Assembly (NCBI RefSeq): GCF_016862175.1
Contig: NZ_BOML01000060.1
Coordinates: forward strand, 26,066-90,065
Length of the DNA stretch: 64,000 nt
Direction: 5' to 3'
From: Paractinoplanes durhamensis
Lineage (GTDB): Bacteria; Actinomycetota; Actinomycetes; Mycobacteriales; Micromonosporaceae
Under the pieces are notes generated by a model. It was not told where the DNA came from. It saw nothing but the letters and a program-made list of their open reading frames with translations, and did not search any database. This document shows, piece by piece, positions 7,410-15,940 of this stretch (position 1 is the first letter of the stretch; every line of letters begins with the position of its first letter). The position numbers and the translations under genes are program-made.

Positions 7410-9305
7410 TCAGGCCTCCTTGACGTCGGTCGGGGCGCGACGCAGGACGCGGCCGAGACCGCTGACCCGCGGCGACAGGAACGCCTTGGTGTTCGCGAAC
7501 ATCGTCATGATCGGGTGCCGGAAGAGGAACACCACGAGAAGGTCGAGCACGGTGGACAGACCCAGCGCGAACGCGAAGCCCTGGACGGCGCCGATCGAGA
7601 CGATGTAGAGCACCACGGCGGCCATGATCGTGATCGTGTTCGCCGAGATGATCGTGCGGCGAGCGCGGGCCCAGGCGCGGGGCACGGCACTCCGCGGACT
7701 TCGACCCTCGTGGATCTCGTCCTTGAGTCTCTCGAAGTAGATGACGAACGAGTCCGCTGCCACACCTAGCGAGACGATGAAGCCGGCGATCCCGGCCAGG
7801 GTCAGCGTGAAGCCGACCGTCCGGCCGAGGAAGACCAGCGCGCCGAAGGTGAGCAGGCCGGACAGGATGAGGCTCAGGAAGATGACCGAGCCGAGCAGGC
7901 GGTAGTAGAAGAACGCGTACACCGCCACCAGGGCCATGCCGATCGCGGCGGCCAGCAGGCCGGCCTTGAGCTGCGCGATGCCCAGCGTCGCGGAGACCGT
8001 CTGCGCCGGGCCGGCGGTGAAGGTGACCGGGATCGCGCCGAAGTTCAGCTGGTCGGCGAGCTCCTTGGCCGAGGCCGAGTTGAACTGGCCGGTGATCTGC
8101 GAGGTGCTGGTCAGCACGCCCTGGATCTGCGGCGCCGAGATGACGTTCTTGTCGAGGACCACCGCGACCGCGCAGTGCTCAGCGCCCGAGTAGAGCGTCT
8201 GGGCGGCGACGAAGCAGGGGTCGGCCGAGGTGGCGTTGAACGCCGTCCGGGTCAGGTTGGTCCACTTGGTCTGACCGTCGCTCTTGAAGTCGAGCGAGAC
8301 GACCCACTGGCCGTTCTGCTGGTCGAGCTGCGCCGACGCCTTGGAGATGTCGTCGCCGACGACCTTCGCCTGGTCCAGCATGATCTTCGCGCCGTTGTAG
8401 CAGGCGGCGACCTTGGTGGCCACGTTGTCGATCGCGCCGTTCGGCCGGGCGTCCAGCTGCGTGCAGCTGATCGTCGGGATGTTGAACTGCATGTCCGGGG
8501 TGAGCGCGTTGACCTCGGCGCCGGTCAGCTTGCCGAACGCCGCGTAGGGCAGGCCGGCCTTGGTGTCGGTGGACAGGTCCACCGGCGCGGTCAGCTTCTC
8601 GGCGGCGGCCCAGACGGTCGCCCCCACCTTCGCCTTGACCTGGGCCGGGGTGACCTCTTCCTGGCCGGGCACCGCGGCGGTGCTGTCGGCCGCCGGGGTC
8701 GCCGCCGGCGCCGGGGTGGTCGGGGTGACGCTCGGGCTCGGCGCCTTCACGACCTCGCCGCCGCCCTGCCCGCCGGTCGACGGGGAGGCGTTGACCGCCG
8801 GCGCGCTCGCCTTGCTCGTCGGCTTGGCCGAGGAACTGGTGGAGGGGGCCGCGGACGCGGACGCCGTCGCGGTCGGCGGGTTGAGCGCCGTCTCGGCGAC
8901 GTCGCCGGTCACCCCGGTCAGCAGCCGGAAGCGCATCTGCGCGGCCGTGGCCAGGTTTTTCAGCTGGTCGTCGGACTCGCCCGCGAGCGACACGACGATG
9001 TTGCGGTCACCCTGGATGATGACCTCGGCCTCGGAGACACCGAGAGCGTTCACCCGGTTCTCGATGATGTCGCGGGCCTGCTGCATGCTGTCCTTGGTCG
9101 GCGGCTGGCCGCCCTGCACGGACGCGATGTAGGTGGCCTGGGTGCCACCGACCAGGTCCTGGCCCAGCTTCGGGTGGAGCCGATCGGTGAAGCTGCCCTT
9201 CGCGTTACCGGCGAAGAAGACAAGCAGATACAGGATGACGAAGACCAGGCCGAGCACGCCGAGTTGGCGTCCGGGATGCATCTGTCCCTGTGGTGGTCGT
9301 GCCAC
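7410..9305 (-). CDS. secD: Protein translocase subunit SecD
   Basis: 631 residues. TM1 (about 15-32), a large extracytoplasmic region, and the conserved six-TM module at the C-terminus with LGVAADSFVIYFERLKDE. The loop before the P1 base holds a low-complexity Ala/Ser/Thr/Pro stretch of roughly 75 residues (about 150-225). SecD and SecF form the export-assisting complex beside SecYEG and YajC, which are encoded in tandem here. The GTG start at 9305 has GGGAGACC upstream; an internal ATG eight codons later is possible. Slightly longer than E. coli SecD, explained by the linker. Confidence 0.96.
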   Translation of the reverse strand: MARPPQGQMHPGRQLGVLGLVFVILYLLVFFAGNAKGSFTDRLHPKLGQDLVGGTQATYIASVQGGQPPTKDSMQQARDIIENRVNALGVSEAEVIIQGDRNIVVSLAGESDDQLKNLATAAQMRFRLLTGVTGDVAETALNPPTATASASAAPSTSSSAKPTSKASAPAVNASPSTGGQGGGEVVKAPSPSVTPTTPAPAATPAADSTAAVPGQEEVTPAQVKAKVGATVWAAAEKLTAPVDLSTDTKAGLPYAAFGKLTGAEVNALTPDMQFNIPTISCTQLDARPNGAIDNVATKVAACYNGAKIMLDQAKVVGDDISKASAQLDQQNGQWVVSLDFKSDGQTKWTNLTRTAFNATSADPCFVAAQTLYSGAEHCAVAVVLDKNVISAPQIQGVLTSTSQITGQFNSASAKELADQLNFGAIPVTFTAGPAQTVSATLGIAQLKAGLLAAAIGMALVAVYAFFYYRLLGSVIFLSLILSGLLTFGALVFLGRTVGFTLTLAGIAGFIVSLGVAADSFVIYFERLKDEIHEGRSPRSAVPRAWARARRTIISANTITIMAAVVLYIVSIGAVQGFAFALGLSTVLDLLVVFLFRHPIMTMFANTKAFLSPRVSGLGRVLRRAPTDVKEA

Positions 9306-9433
9306 GGCGTTCGGTCTCCCTGTGCGTTTCGGCCGCCCCCCGGGCGGCGCCGATCAGATTGCGGTGGCCGATGTCCGGCCGGACGAACCGGCCCGACGGC
9401 AGAATGCGCCGCGGGCCGGTCCGGAAAGATTTA

Positions 9434-9829
9434 TCAGTCTTTCTTGCGCGTGTCGGCGGTCGAGTCCTCGACCACCGGCTCGTCGACCACGACTGGCTCG
9501 TCCTCGACCGGCACATCGTCCGCGTCTGCGACAGGCTCGGCCTTGGGCAGCACGCGGGCGATCGCCGGGCGGGCGAACTTCAGCACGACGCCGGGAGCGA
9601 CCTCCAGACTAGCCACATCGTCATCGATGGATACAACGGTCCCGTGCAGACCGCCGATGGTCACGATCTGGTCGCCCGGACCGAGAGTGTTCTGCATGTT
9701 CAGCGCCTCGCGGCGGCGCTTCTGCTGCGGGCGGATCATCAGGAAATAAACGACGCCGAAGAGCAGGAGCAGGAACAGGATGGTGGTAAAGCCGTTTCCT
9801 GAGCCTGACGCTGCTGCTGCGTGAACCAC
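9434..9829 (-). CDS. yajC: Preprotein translocase subunit YajC
   Basis: 131 residues with one N-terminal membrane segment (about 14-33, FTTILFLLLLFGVVYFLMIR) followed by the family signature RPQQKRRRE and a small domain with GDQIVTIGGLHGTVV; the tail is acidic (Asp/Glu/Val-rich). It is the small accessory partner of SecDF. GTG 9829 is chosen because GGAAGG precedes it at good distance and the extension upstream has no family likeness. It is 128 bp upstream of secD on the same strand, so probably co-transcribed. Confidence 0.93.
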   Translation of the reverse strand: MVHAAAASGSGNGFTTILFLLLLFGVVYFLMIRPQQKRRREALNMQNTLGPGDQIVTIGGLHGTVVSIDDDVASLEVAPGVVLKFARPAIARVLPKAEPVADADDVPVEDEPVVVDEPVVEDSTADTRKKD

Positions 9830-9972
9830 TAGAAGACCTTCCGTAGGCCACCGAAGCGCGACATGGGCGCGTCGGGGCGATATGCACATCCCGGTTGAAC
9901 CGCGGCGAGTCTAATCGGTCAACCTGGGAAGTCCGAATGCGGCACACATCACGTTCACATTACGAGCGGATT

Positions 9973-11004
9973 TCACGCGTCTCGGGCGAACAGATCACCC
10001 TGAACCACCCCCGACGGCGGAGTTTTCCCAAGGTGCAGCCATCCCGCCTCGGTCGCGACCCGTCCGCGCGGAGTGCGCGCGAGAAGGCCGGCCCGGACCA
10101 GGAACGGTTCACACACTTCCTCCACGGTGTCGGACTGCTCACCGACCGCCACCGCCAGGGTGGACAAACCGACCGGCCCGCCGCGGAACGACTCGATCAG
10201 CGCCCGCAGCACGGCCCGGTCCAGCCGGTCCAGGCCGAGCGCGTCCACGTCGTACACCTTGAGGGCCTCGCGGGCAGTTTCCTCGGTGACCACGCCGTCC
10301 GCTCGCACCTCGGCATAATCCCGCACCCGGCGCAGCAGCCGGTTCGCGATGCGCGGCGTGCCGCGCGAGCGACCGGCGATCTCGGTCGCCCCCTCGGGGG
10401 TGATCGGCACCCCCAGGATCCGGGCCGAACGGTGCAACAACGAGTCCAGATCGGCCGGTGAGTAGAAGTCGAGATGGGCGACGAACCCGAACCGGTCTCG
10501 CATCGGGCCGGAAAGTAATCCCGCGCGTGTCGTGGCACCCACAAGGGTGAACGGCTCGACGTCGAGCGGGATCGCGGTGGCGCCCGGCCCCTTGCCGACG
10601 ATCACGTCGACCCGGAAATCCTCCATCGCCGAGTAGAGCAATTCCTCGGCCGGTTTCGCGATCCGGTGGATCTCGTCGATGAACAGCACGTCACCCGGGG
10701 CCAGGCTGGTGAGGATCGCGGCCAGGTCGCCGGACCGCTCGATCACCGGACCGCTCGTGGTGCGGATGCCGGTGCCCAGCTCGGCCGCCACGATGTTGGC
10801 GAGCGTCGTCTTGCCGAGCCCGGGCGGCCCGGACAGCAGGATGTGGTCGGGCGGCGTGCCCCGGCCCATCGCCCCCTTCAGCAGGAGTTCGAGCTGGTCA
10901 CGCACCCGGTGCTGAGCGATGAACTCGGCCAGCCGGCGCGGCCGGACACTGGCCTCGGCGTCGAGGTCCTCGTCCTCCGCGTCCGGCGAGACCAGCTCGC
11001 TCAT
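9973..11004 (-). CDS. ruvB: Holliday junction branch migration ATPase RuvB
   Basis: 343 residues, normal length. Walker A GPPGLGKTT (about 60-68), Walker B LFIDEIHR, sensor TTRAGLLSGPMRDRFG and the C-terminal winged helix (about 260-335, with GPVGLSTLAVAVGE). RuvB is the hexameric motor that drives branch migration with RuvA. Its ATG overlaps the ruvA stop by 4 bp (ATGA), placing ruvC-ruvA-ruvB in one coupled operon. Confidence 0.97.
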   Translation of the reverse strand: MSELVSPDAEDEDLDAEASVRPRRLAEFIAQHRVRDQLELLLKGAMGRGTPPDHILLSGPPGLGKTTLANIVAAELGTGIRTTSGPVIERSGDLAAILTSLAPGDVLFIDEIHRIAKPAEELLYSAMEDFRVDVIVGKGPGATAIPLDVEPFTLVGATTRAGLLSGPMRDRFGFVAHLDFYSPADLDSLLHRSARILGVPITPEGATEIAGRSRGTPRIANRLLRRVRDYAEVRADGVVTEETAREALKVYDVDALGLDRLDRAVLRALIESFRGGPVGLSTLAVAVGEQSDTVEEVCEPFLVRAGLLARTPRGRVATEAGWLHLGKTPPSGVVQGDLFARDA

Positions 11005-11603
11005 CGCGCTTTGCCCAGCAGGCGGATCGCCTGGCGCAGCAGCACCGGCACCGGCGGGGCGTCACCCTCGATCGACTCGGCGACCGTGGCCACCGCCTGG
11101 TCGGCCTGGGCGACCGTCCAGCCGAGCGCGAGCACGCCCTGGCGCACCTGCTCCTGCCACTCACCGCGCAGCATCCCGGCCGGGGTGCCGTCGCCGAGCG
11201 GCATCGGGCCGATCCGGTCGCGCAGCTCCACCACCATCTTCTCGGCGCCCTTCTTGCCGATGCCCGGCACCCGGGTCAGGGTGGCCAGGTCGGCGCCGGC
11301 GATGGCGCGGCGCACCACGTCCGGCGGGTGCACGGCCAGCACCGCCTGGGCGAGCCGCGGACCCACCCCGCTCGCCGTCTGCAGCAGCTCGAACAGGTGC
11401 TTCTCGTCGTCGTCGGCGAACCCGTACAGGGTGAGCGAGTCCTCCCGGACGATCAGGCTGGTCGCCAGCCGGCACTCGACCCCGGCCTTCAGACCGGCGA
11501 GCGTCCCCGGGGCGCACATCACCTGCATGCCCACGCCGCCGATCTCGACGATCGCGCTGTCCGGAAGGACCGCGGCCACCACGCCACGCACACTCGCGAT
11601 CAT
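11001..11603 (-). CDS. ruvA: Holliday junction-binding protein RuvA
   Basis: 200 residues: N-terminal OB domain beginning MIASVRGVVAAVLPDSAIVEIGGVG, two helix-hairpin-helix motifs in the middle (TASGVGPRLAQAVL and LTRVPGIGKKGAEKMVVEL), and the flexible C-terminal domain III that contacts RuvB (about 145-200). It binds four-way junction DNA as a tetramer and loads RuvB. It overlaps both ruvC (upstream) and ruvB (downstream) by 4 bp. Confidence 0.97.
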   Translation of the reverse strand: MIASVRGVVAAVLPDSAIVEIGGVGMQVMCAPGTLAGLKAGVECRLATSLIVREDSLTLYGFADDDEKHLFELLQTASGVGPRLAQAVLAVHPPDVVRRAIAGADLATLTRVPGIGKKGAEKMVVELRDRIGPMPLGDGTPAGMLRGEWQEQVRQGVLALGWTVAQADQAVATVAESIEGDAPPVPVLLRQAIRLLGKAR

Positions 11604-12136
11604 CGTCGGGCTCCTCGCATGTTCTTCATCGCTTTTGCCTTCGCCGCTTCGATGCGGGCTTTCGTGCCGCCACGCCAGATGTGGCAGATGGCGAGGGCGA
11701 GCGCGTCCGCGGCGTCGGCCGGGCGGGGTGGCGCGTCGAGCCCCAGCAGCCGGGTGACCATGCTGGTCACCTGGGCCTTGCCGGCGGTGCCGGAGCCGGT
11801 CACGGCCGCCTTGACCTCGCTCGGCGTGTACGTCTGGACGGGCAGCCCGGCCCGCGCGCCGGCCAGCACCGCGACCCCGCTGGCCTGTGCCGTGCCCATC
11901 ACCGTCTGCACGTTGTGCTGGGCGAACACCCGCTCCACCGCCACGCTCTCCGGCTTGTGCTCGGCCACCAGGGCGGCCAGCTCGGTGTCCAGCCGCAGCA
12001 GGCGCAGGGCGATGTCATCGTCCGGATCGGTGTAGACCACGTAGTAGCCGATCAGCTTGCACTGCCGGCCCGGGACGCCCTCGACGACACCGACCCCACA
12101 CCGGGTGAGCCCCGGGTCGATGCCGAGCACGCGCAC
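11600..12136 (-). CDS. ruvC: Crossover junction endodeoxyribonuclease RuvC
   Basis: About 178 residues, the usual RuvC size. The RNase H-like fold begins at once with RVLGIDPGLTRCG (first catalytic Asp), then VAVERVFAQHNVQT (Glu) and the late DAADALALAICH (Asp pair). It resolves Holliday junctions. Several GTGs are in frame; GTG 12136 is best placed, six nt after AGGGGAGG, and gives the family's normal N-terminus. Its 3' end overlaps ruvA by 4 bp. Confidence 0.95.
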   Translation of the reverse strand: MRVLGIDPGLTRCGVGVVEGVPGRQCKLIGYYVVYTDPDDDIALRLLRLDTELAALVAEHKPESVAVERVFAQHNVQTVMGTAQASGVAVLAGARAGLPVQTYTPSEVKAAVTGSGTAGKAQVTSMVTRLLGLDAPPRPADAADALALAICHIWRGGTKARIEAAKAKAMKNMRGARR

Positions 12137-12238
12137 CACGGACCTCCCCTGCCTCACGTACGTGTGTTCGACACCCTAATACGCCCCGCTCTTGCGCCCG
12201 GCACCGACACGCTCCGACGATGGATGCGGGAGGTAGTC

Positions 12239-12772
12239 ATGTACCTCGTACCGCCGATGGACGACGAACCGCCGAGCGATTACCTCGACTTCGTCGCCGC
12301 CCACCTGACTTCGCTACGCACCGAGACGAACCGCCTGGTCGGCGGCGACTTCGAGGCCGCCCATCTCTACATGGACGTGCTCACCGACGTGGCCGGCCAC
12401 TGGCGGCGGCTGTACTGGTGGGGCCGGCTGGCGGGAACCGACGCCGCCGGCATCTACCTGGCGAAACGGCTCACCCAGCGCACCAAGCAGTGGCGCGAGG
12501 AGCAGATCTACGAGGTCGACATCCGGGTTCTGCGCACCCAGATCTACCTGCCGGCGGCCGCGTCGAGCCGCACCAGCCTGGCGTTACGCAAAGCGATGGT
12601 CCTGCCGGACACGGTCCGCACCGGATCCGCCTCGATGGCCGACGCCGGCATCGCGTGGGTAAAGGCCTACCGAAAGTCCGAGTGGCACCGGATCGGCCGC
12701 CTCGCCGTCACCGTCATTCTGGTGGTGGGCGGCCTGATCCAGTCCGCGTCCTGGCTGTCGCTGTCGAACTGA
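12239..12772 (+). CDS. Hypothetical protein with C-terminal membrane segment
   Basis: 177 residues; I do not recognise the family. The body is helical and charged, with DFEAAHLYMDVLTDVAGHWR, RRLYWWGRLAGTD and a stretch of AKRLTQRTKQWREEQIYEVD; one hydrophobic segment (about 153-172, LAVTVILVVGGLIQSASWL) lies near the C-terminus, as in a tail-anchored protein. ATG 12239 follows GGGAGGT; two upstream in-frame codons would extend it without ribosome site. It is transcribed away from ruvC and toward the Uma2 gene. Codon bias is typical of real genes here. Confidence 0.75.
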   Translation: MYLVPPMDDEPPSDYLDFVAAHLTSLRTETNRLVGGDFEAAHLYMDVLTDVAGHWRRLYWWGRLAGTDAAGIYLAKRLTQRTKQWREEQIYEVDIRVLRTQIYLPAAASSRTSLALRKAMVLPDTVRTGSASMADAGIAWVKAYRKSEWHRIGRLAVTVILVVGGLIQSASWLSLSN

Positions 12773-12794
12773 TCGACATCGACGGCCGACATTG

Positions 12795-13343
12795 TCAGGC
12801 CTTTTCGGCCCGATATTCCGCTTCCAGCTCGGAGAGCAGCAGGCTGCGCTCGAACCCGTAGACGGATTTGCCACCGAACGTCTCCAGCCGATGGATTAGG
12901 ACGAGCGCGTCATCTTCTGAGTCGTCCGGCGCCTGATCGACGATCCAGTACTCCGGGATGCCGCGTTCCGCGTACCACTCCATCTTGTGGGTGTACTCGC
13001 CGTTGAGCGAGTTCGGCGACACGACCTCGGCGAGGAGACTGTACGCCGAGCCCGGCAGGTTCGAATACGAACGCTTGCCCGACGGCAGTTCCGTGACGAC
13101 GCCGACGTCAGGCAGACGGCAGTCGCGTGGCCGATCCCCGAGGACACCAGGGTCTAGATATGCACGGACGCCGGCCGCTCGCAGCATCAACAGGATGCGG
13201 TGCGCGATGTCCCGATGCCAGAAGGACGCCGGCGTCATGATGACGAGGTTTCCTTCGTGCAGCTCGTAGCGGTAACCCTTGGGCAGGGTGAGGAGGTCTT
13301 CGACATCAAGGTCTCCGACTGGTGGCAGATTGAAGCCTGTCAT
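12795..13343 (-). CDS. Uma2-family (DUF820) putative restriction endonuclease-fold protein
   Basis: 182 residues with the Uma2 pattern: LPKGYRYELHEGNLVIMTPAS near the N-terminus, then RLPDVGVV (Asp of the PD-(D/E)XK core), LLAEVVSPNS (Glu) and YTHKMEWYAERGIPEYWIVD. This fold is widespread and multi-copy in actinomycetes; the biological role is unknown. ATG 13343 is 8 nt after AGGGAG and is preferred over the GTG three codons upstream. A long inverted repeat (13368-13407) lies directly upstream and may be its operator or the yebC terminator. Confidence 0.88.
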   Translation of the reverse strand: MTGFNLPPVGDLDVEDLLTLPKGYRYELHEGNLVIMTPASFWHRDIAHRILLMLRAAGVRAYLDPGVLGDRPRDCRLPDVGVVTELPSGKRSYSNLPGSAYSLLAEVVSPNSLNGEYTHKMEWYAERGIPEYWIVDQAPDDSEDDALVLIHRLETFGGKSVYGFERSLLLSELEAEYRAEKA

Positions 13344-13367
13344 CACAAGCACTCCCTCACTCTACTG

Positions 13368-13407
13368 GTCATGCGACCAGATGTCACTAGCCATCTGGTC
13401 GCATGAC
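13368..13407. promoter_or_regulatory. 16-bp inverted repeat between yebC and the Uma2 gene
   Basis: Arms 13368-13383 and 13392-13407 are perfectly complementary with an 8-nt loop. The left arm region also contains a smaller palindrome, CTGGTC-ATGC-GACCAG. There is no T-run, so this could equally be a terminator of yebC, a protein-binding operator for the downstream gene, or both. Confidence 0.7.
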
Positions 13408-13414
13408 AGGTAGG

Positions 13415-14167
13415 TCACGCGTCGATCGCCGCCATGACCTCGTCGGAGACGTCGAAGTTCGCGAAGATGTTCTGGACGTCGTCGCAGTCCTCGAGCGCGT
13501 CGATCAGCTTGAAGACCTTGCGGGCCGCCTCTTCGTCGACCGGCACGGTCATCGTCGGCACCAGGGACGACTCGGCCGAGTCGTACTCGATGCCGGCCTC
13601 CTGCAGGGCCGTGCGCACCGGCACCAGATCGGTCGGCTCGCTGACCACCTCGTACGTGTCACCGAGGTCGTTGATCTCCTCGGCGCCGGCGTCCAGGACG
13701 GCCAGCATCACGTCGTCCTCGCTGCTGCCGCCCTTCGGGACCAGCACCACGCCCTTGCGGTTGAACAGGTAGGACACGCTGCCGGCGTCGGCGAACGTGC
13801 CGCCGTTGCGGGTCAACGCGGTCCGGACCTCGGTGGCCGCACGGTTCCGGTTGTCGGTCAGGCACTCGATCAGGATGGCCACGCCGTTCGGCCCGTACCC
13901 CTCGTACATGATCGTCTGCCAGTCGGCGCCGCCGGCCTCCAGGCCGGAGCCGCGCTTGACCGCGTTGTTGATGTTGTCGTTGGGAACGGAGCTCTTCTTG
14001 GCCTTCTGAATGGCGTCGTAGAGGGTCGGGTTGCCGGCCGGATCCCCACCGCCGGTGCGGGCCGCGACTTCGATGTTCTTGATCAGCTTGGCGAACATCT
14101 TGCCGCGCTTTGCGTCGATGACGGCCTTTTTGTGCTTGGTCGTCGCCCACTTGGAGTGGCCGGACAT
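13415..14167 (-). CDS. yebC: YebC/PmpR (TACO1) family protein
   Basis: 250 residues, full length. Signature N-terminus MSGHSKWATTKHKKAVIDAKRGK, then NIEVAARTGGGDPAGNP, KRGSGLEAGGADWQTIMYEGYGPNGVA and LTDNRNRAATEVR. The family is now known as a translation factor that helps ribosomes over difficult sequences (older name: transcriptional regulator). It stands between pdxT and ruvC in mycobacteria; here the Uma2 gene and a hypothetical gene have been added between it and ruvC. Confidence 0.96.
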   Translation of the reverse strand: MSGHSKWATTKHKKAVIDAKRGKMFAKLIKNIEVAARTGGGDPAGNPTLYDAIQKAKKSSVPNDNINNAVKRGSGLEAGGADWQTIMYEGYGPNGVAILIECLTDNRNRAATEVRTALTRNGGTFADAGSVSYLFNRKGVVLVPKGGSSEDDVMLAVLDAGAEEINDLGDTYEVVSEPTDLVPVRTALQEAGIEYDSAESSLVPTMTVPVDEEAARKVFKLIDALEDCDDVQNIFANFDVSDEVMAAIDA

Positions 14168-14184
14168 GCAAAACCTCCGTGGTG

Positions 14185-14781
14185 TCAGGCGGCCTGGCGG
14201 ACCATCTCGACGAAGTACCGGTGGACTCGTAGGTCGCCGGTAAGCTCCGGGTGGAAAGCCGTGGCGAGCAGGTTCCCCTGCCGAACGGCGACAATCCTAC
14301 CGGCGCGCGGTCCATCTTTGACGCGGCCCAACACCCGCACGTCGTCGCCGACCTGTTCGACCCACGGCGCCCGGATGAAAACGGCATGAAAATCGCCGCC
14401 GGCGATGTCGTCGATCGGCACCGAAGCCTCGAACGAATCGACCTGCCGCCCGAACGCATTGCGCCGCACGGTCATCTCGATCCCCTGGAAGGACTCCTGG
14501 TCCGGCCGCCCGTCCAGCACGGTCGTGGCCAGCATGATCATGCCGGCACAGGACCCGTAGACCGGCATCCCGTCGGCGATCCGCTTCCGGATCGGATCAA
14601 GCAGCCCGAACGACACGGCAAGGTTGCTGATGGCCGTCGACTCCCCGCCCGGAATGACCAGCGCCTCGACATCGGCCAACTCCTCGGGCCGCCGAATCGG
14701 CCGCGCCAGAACGTCACTCTCCGCAAGCGCCGACAGATGCTCCCGAACATCACCCTGCAGGGCCAGCACACCGATATTCAC
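14185..14781 (-). CDS. pdxT: Pyridoxal 5'-phosphate synthase glutaminase subunit PdxT
   Basis: 198 residues. Class I glutaminase: IGVLALQGDVREH at the N-terminus, LVIPGGEST, nucleophile Cys in YGSCAGMIMLA, and the His/Glu pair in FHPELTGD near the C-terminus. It frees ammonia from glutamine and feeds it to PdxS for PLP synthesis. GTG 14781 follows GGGAC. It reads away from pdxS, an unusual arrangement since the two are normally adjacent on one strand. The spacing to yebC is 17 bp, so pdxT-yebC are probably one operon. Confidence 0.96.
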   Translation of the reverse strand: MNIGVLALQGDVREHLSALAESDVLARPIRRPEELADVEALVIPGGESTAISNLAVSFGLLDPIRKRIADGMPVYGSCAGMIMLATTVLDGRPDQESFQGIEMTVRRNAFGRQVDSFEASVPIDDIAGGDFHAVFIRAPWVEQVGDDVRVLGRVKDGPRAGRIVAVRQGNLLATAFHPELTGDLRVHRYFVEMVRQAA

Positions 14782-15039
14782 GCGTCCCAGCTTAGGCACG
14801 AGCCCATCAAGATCAAATTCAAGATCCGGATGTCGCACCTGGGTGGTGGGTGCGGACCGTCGCTCACGCCGAGGCCGGGCCGGGGCCCAGCAGAGCTGGC
14901 CCTGGCCCTTCATTCTGCGTGAGTGGTCACCCGAAACCCGGGGAGCAGGCCACCGGGGGGTCGATTGGCCATCGGTCGAGGGGGTCCTCGTGCGTACGAT
15001 CCGTAGTACCGAGAACCCCGCTTGAGGAGCCGATTCGCC

Positions 15040-15939
15040 ATGTCTACCGATAACCAGCCCGCCGTCGGGACCGCGCGCGTCAAGCGCGGGATGGCGGAGA
15101 TGCTCAAGGGTGGCGTGATCATGGATGTGGTCACGCCGGAGCAGGCGAAGATCGCCGAGGACGCCGGGGCCGTCGCGGTCATGGCGCTGGAGCGGGTGCC
15201 CGCCGACATCCGCGCGCAGGGTGGCGTCTCCCGCATGTCGGACCCCGACATGGTCGACGGCATCATCAGCGCGGTGTCCATCCCGGTGATGGCCAAGGCC
15301 CGGATCGGGCACTTCGTCGAGGCCCAGGTGCTCCAGTCGCTCGGTGTCGACTACGTCGACGAGTCCGAGGTGCTGACCCCGGCCGACTACGCCAACCACA
15401 TCGACAAGTGGCAGTTCACCGTGCCGTTCGTGTGCGGTGCCACCAACCTCGGTGAGGCGCTGCGCCGGATCACCGAGGGCGCCGCGATGATCCGCTCGAA
15501 GGGCGAGGCGGGCACCGGCGACGTGTCCAACGCGACCACCCACATGCGCAAGATCCGGCAGGAGATCCGCCGGCTGCAGACCCTGCCGGAGGACGAGCTG
15601 TTCGTCGCCGCGAAGGAGCTCCAGGCGCCGTACGACCTGGTCAAAGAGGTCGCCGAGGCGGGCAAGCTGCCGGTCGTGCTGTTCACCGCGGGCGGCATCG
15701 CCACCCCGGCCGACGCCGCGATGATGATGCAGCTGGGCGCCGAGGGCGTGTTCGTCGGCTCCGGCATCTTCAAGTCGGGCAACCCGGCCCAGCGCGCGTC
15801 CGCGATCGTCAAGGCCGTCACGTTCCACGACGACCCGGACGTGATCGCCAAGGTGTCGCGCGGCCTGGGCGAGGCGATGGTCGGCATCAACGTCGACGAG
15901 ATCCCGCAGCCGCACCGCCTGGCCGAGCGCGGCTGGTAA
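15040..15939 (+). CDS. pdxS: Pyridoxal 5'-phosphate synthase lyase subunit PdxS
   Basis: 299 residues, TIM-barrel synthase that builds PLP from ribose 5-phosphate, glyceraldehyde 3-phosphate and ammonia. Family blocks VKRGMAEMLKGGVIMDVV, MALERVPADIRAQGGVSRMSDP, VMAKARIGHFVEAQ (catalytic Lys) and LFTAGGIATPADAA are all present. ATG 15040 has GAGGAG about 10 nt upstream. A TACGAT box at about 14995 could be its -10. It is on the strand opposite to pdxT, 258 bp away, so the two subunits rely on separate promoters here. Confidence 0.97.
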   Translation: MSTDNQPAVGTARVKRGMAEMLKGGVIMDVVTPEQAKIAEDAGAVAVMALERVPADIRAQGGVSRMSDPDMVDGIISAVSIPVMAKARIGHFVEAQVLQSLGVDYVDESEVLTPADYANHIDKWQFTVPFVCGATNLGEALRRITEGAAMIRSKGEAGTGDVSNATTHMRKIRQEIRRLQTLPEDELFVAAKELQAPYDLVKEVAEAGKLPVVLFTAGGIATPADAAMMMQLGAEGVFVGSGIFKSGNPAQRASAIVKAVTFHDDPDVIAKVSRGLGEAMVGINVDEIPQPHRLAERGW

Positions 15940-15940
15940 G

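Noticed and set aside
9830..9889. Longer yajC start at 9889
   Set aside because: The extension (CISPRRAHVALRW) has no family likeness, while GTG 9829 has GGAAGG upstream.
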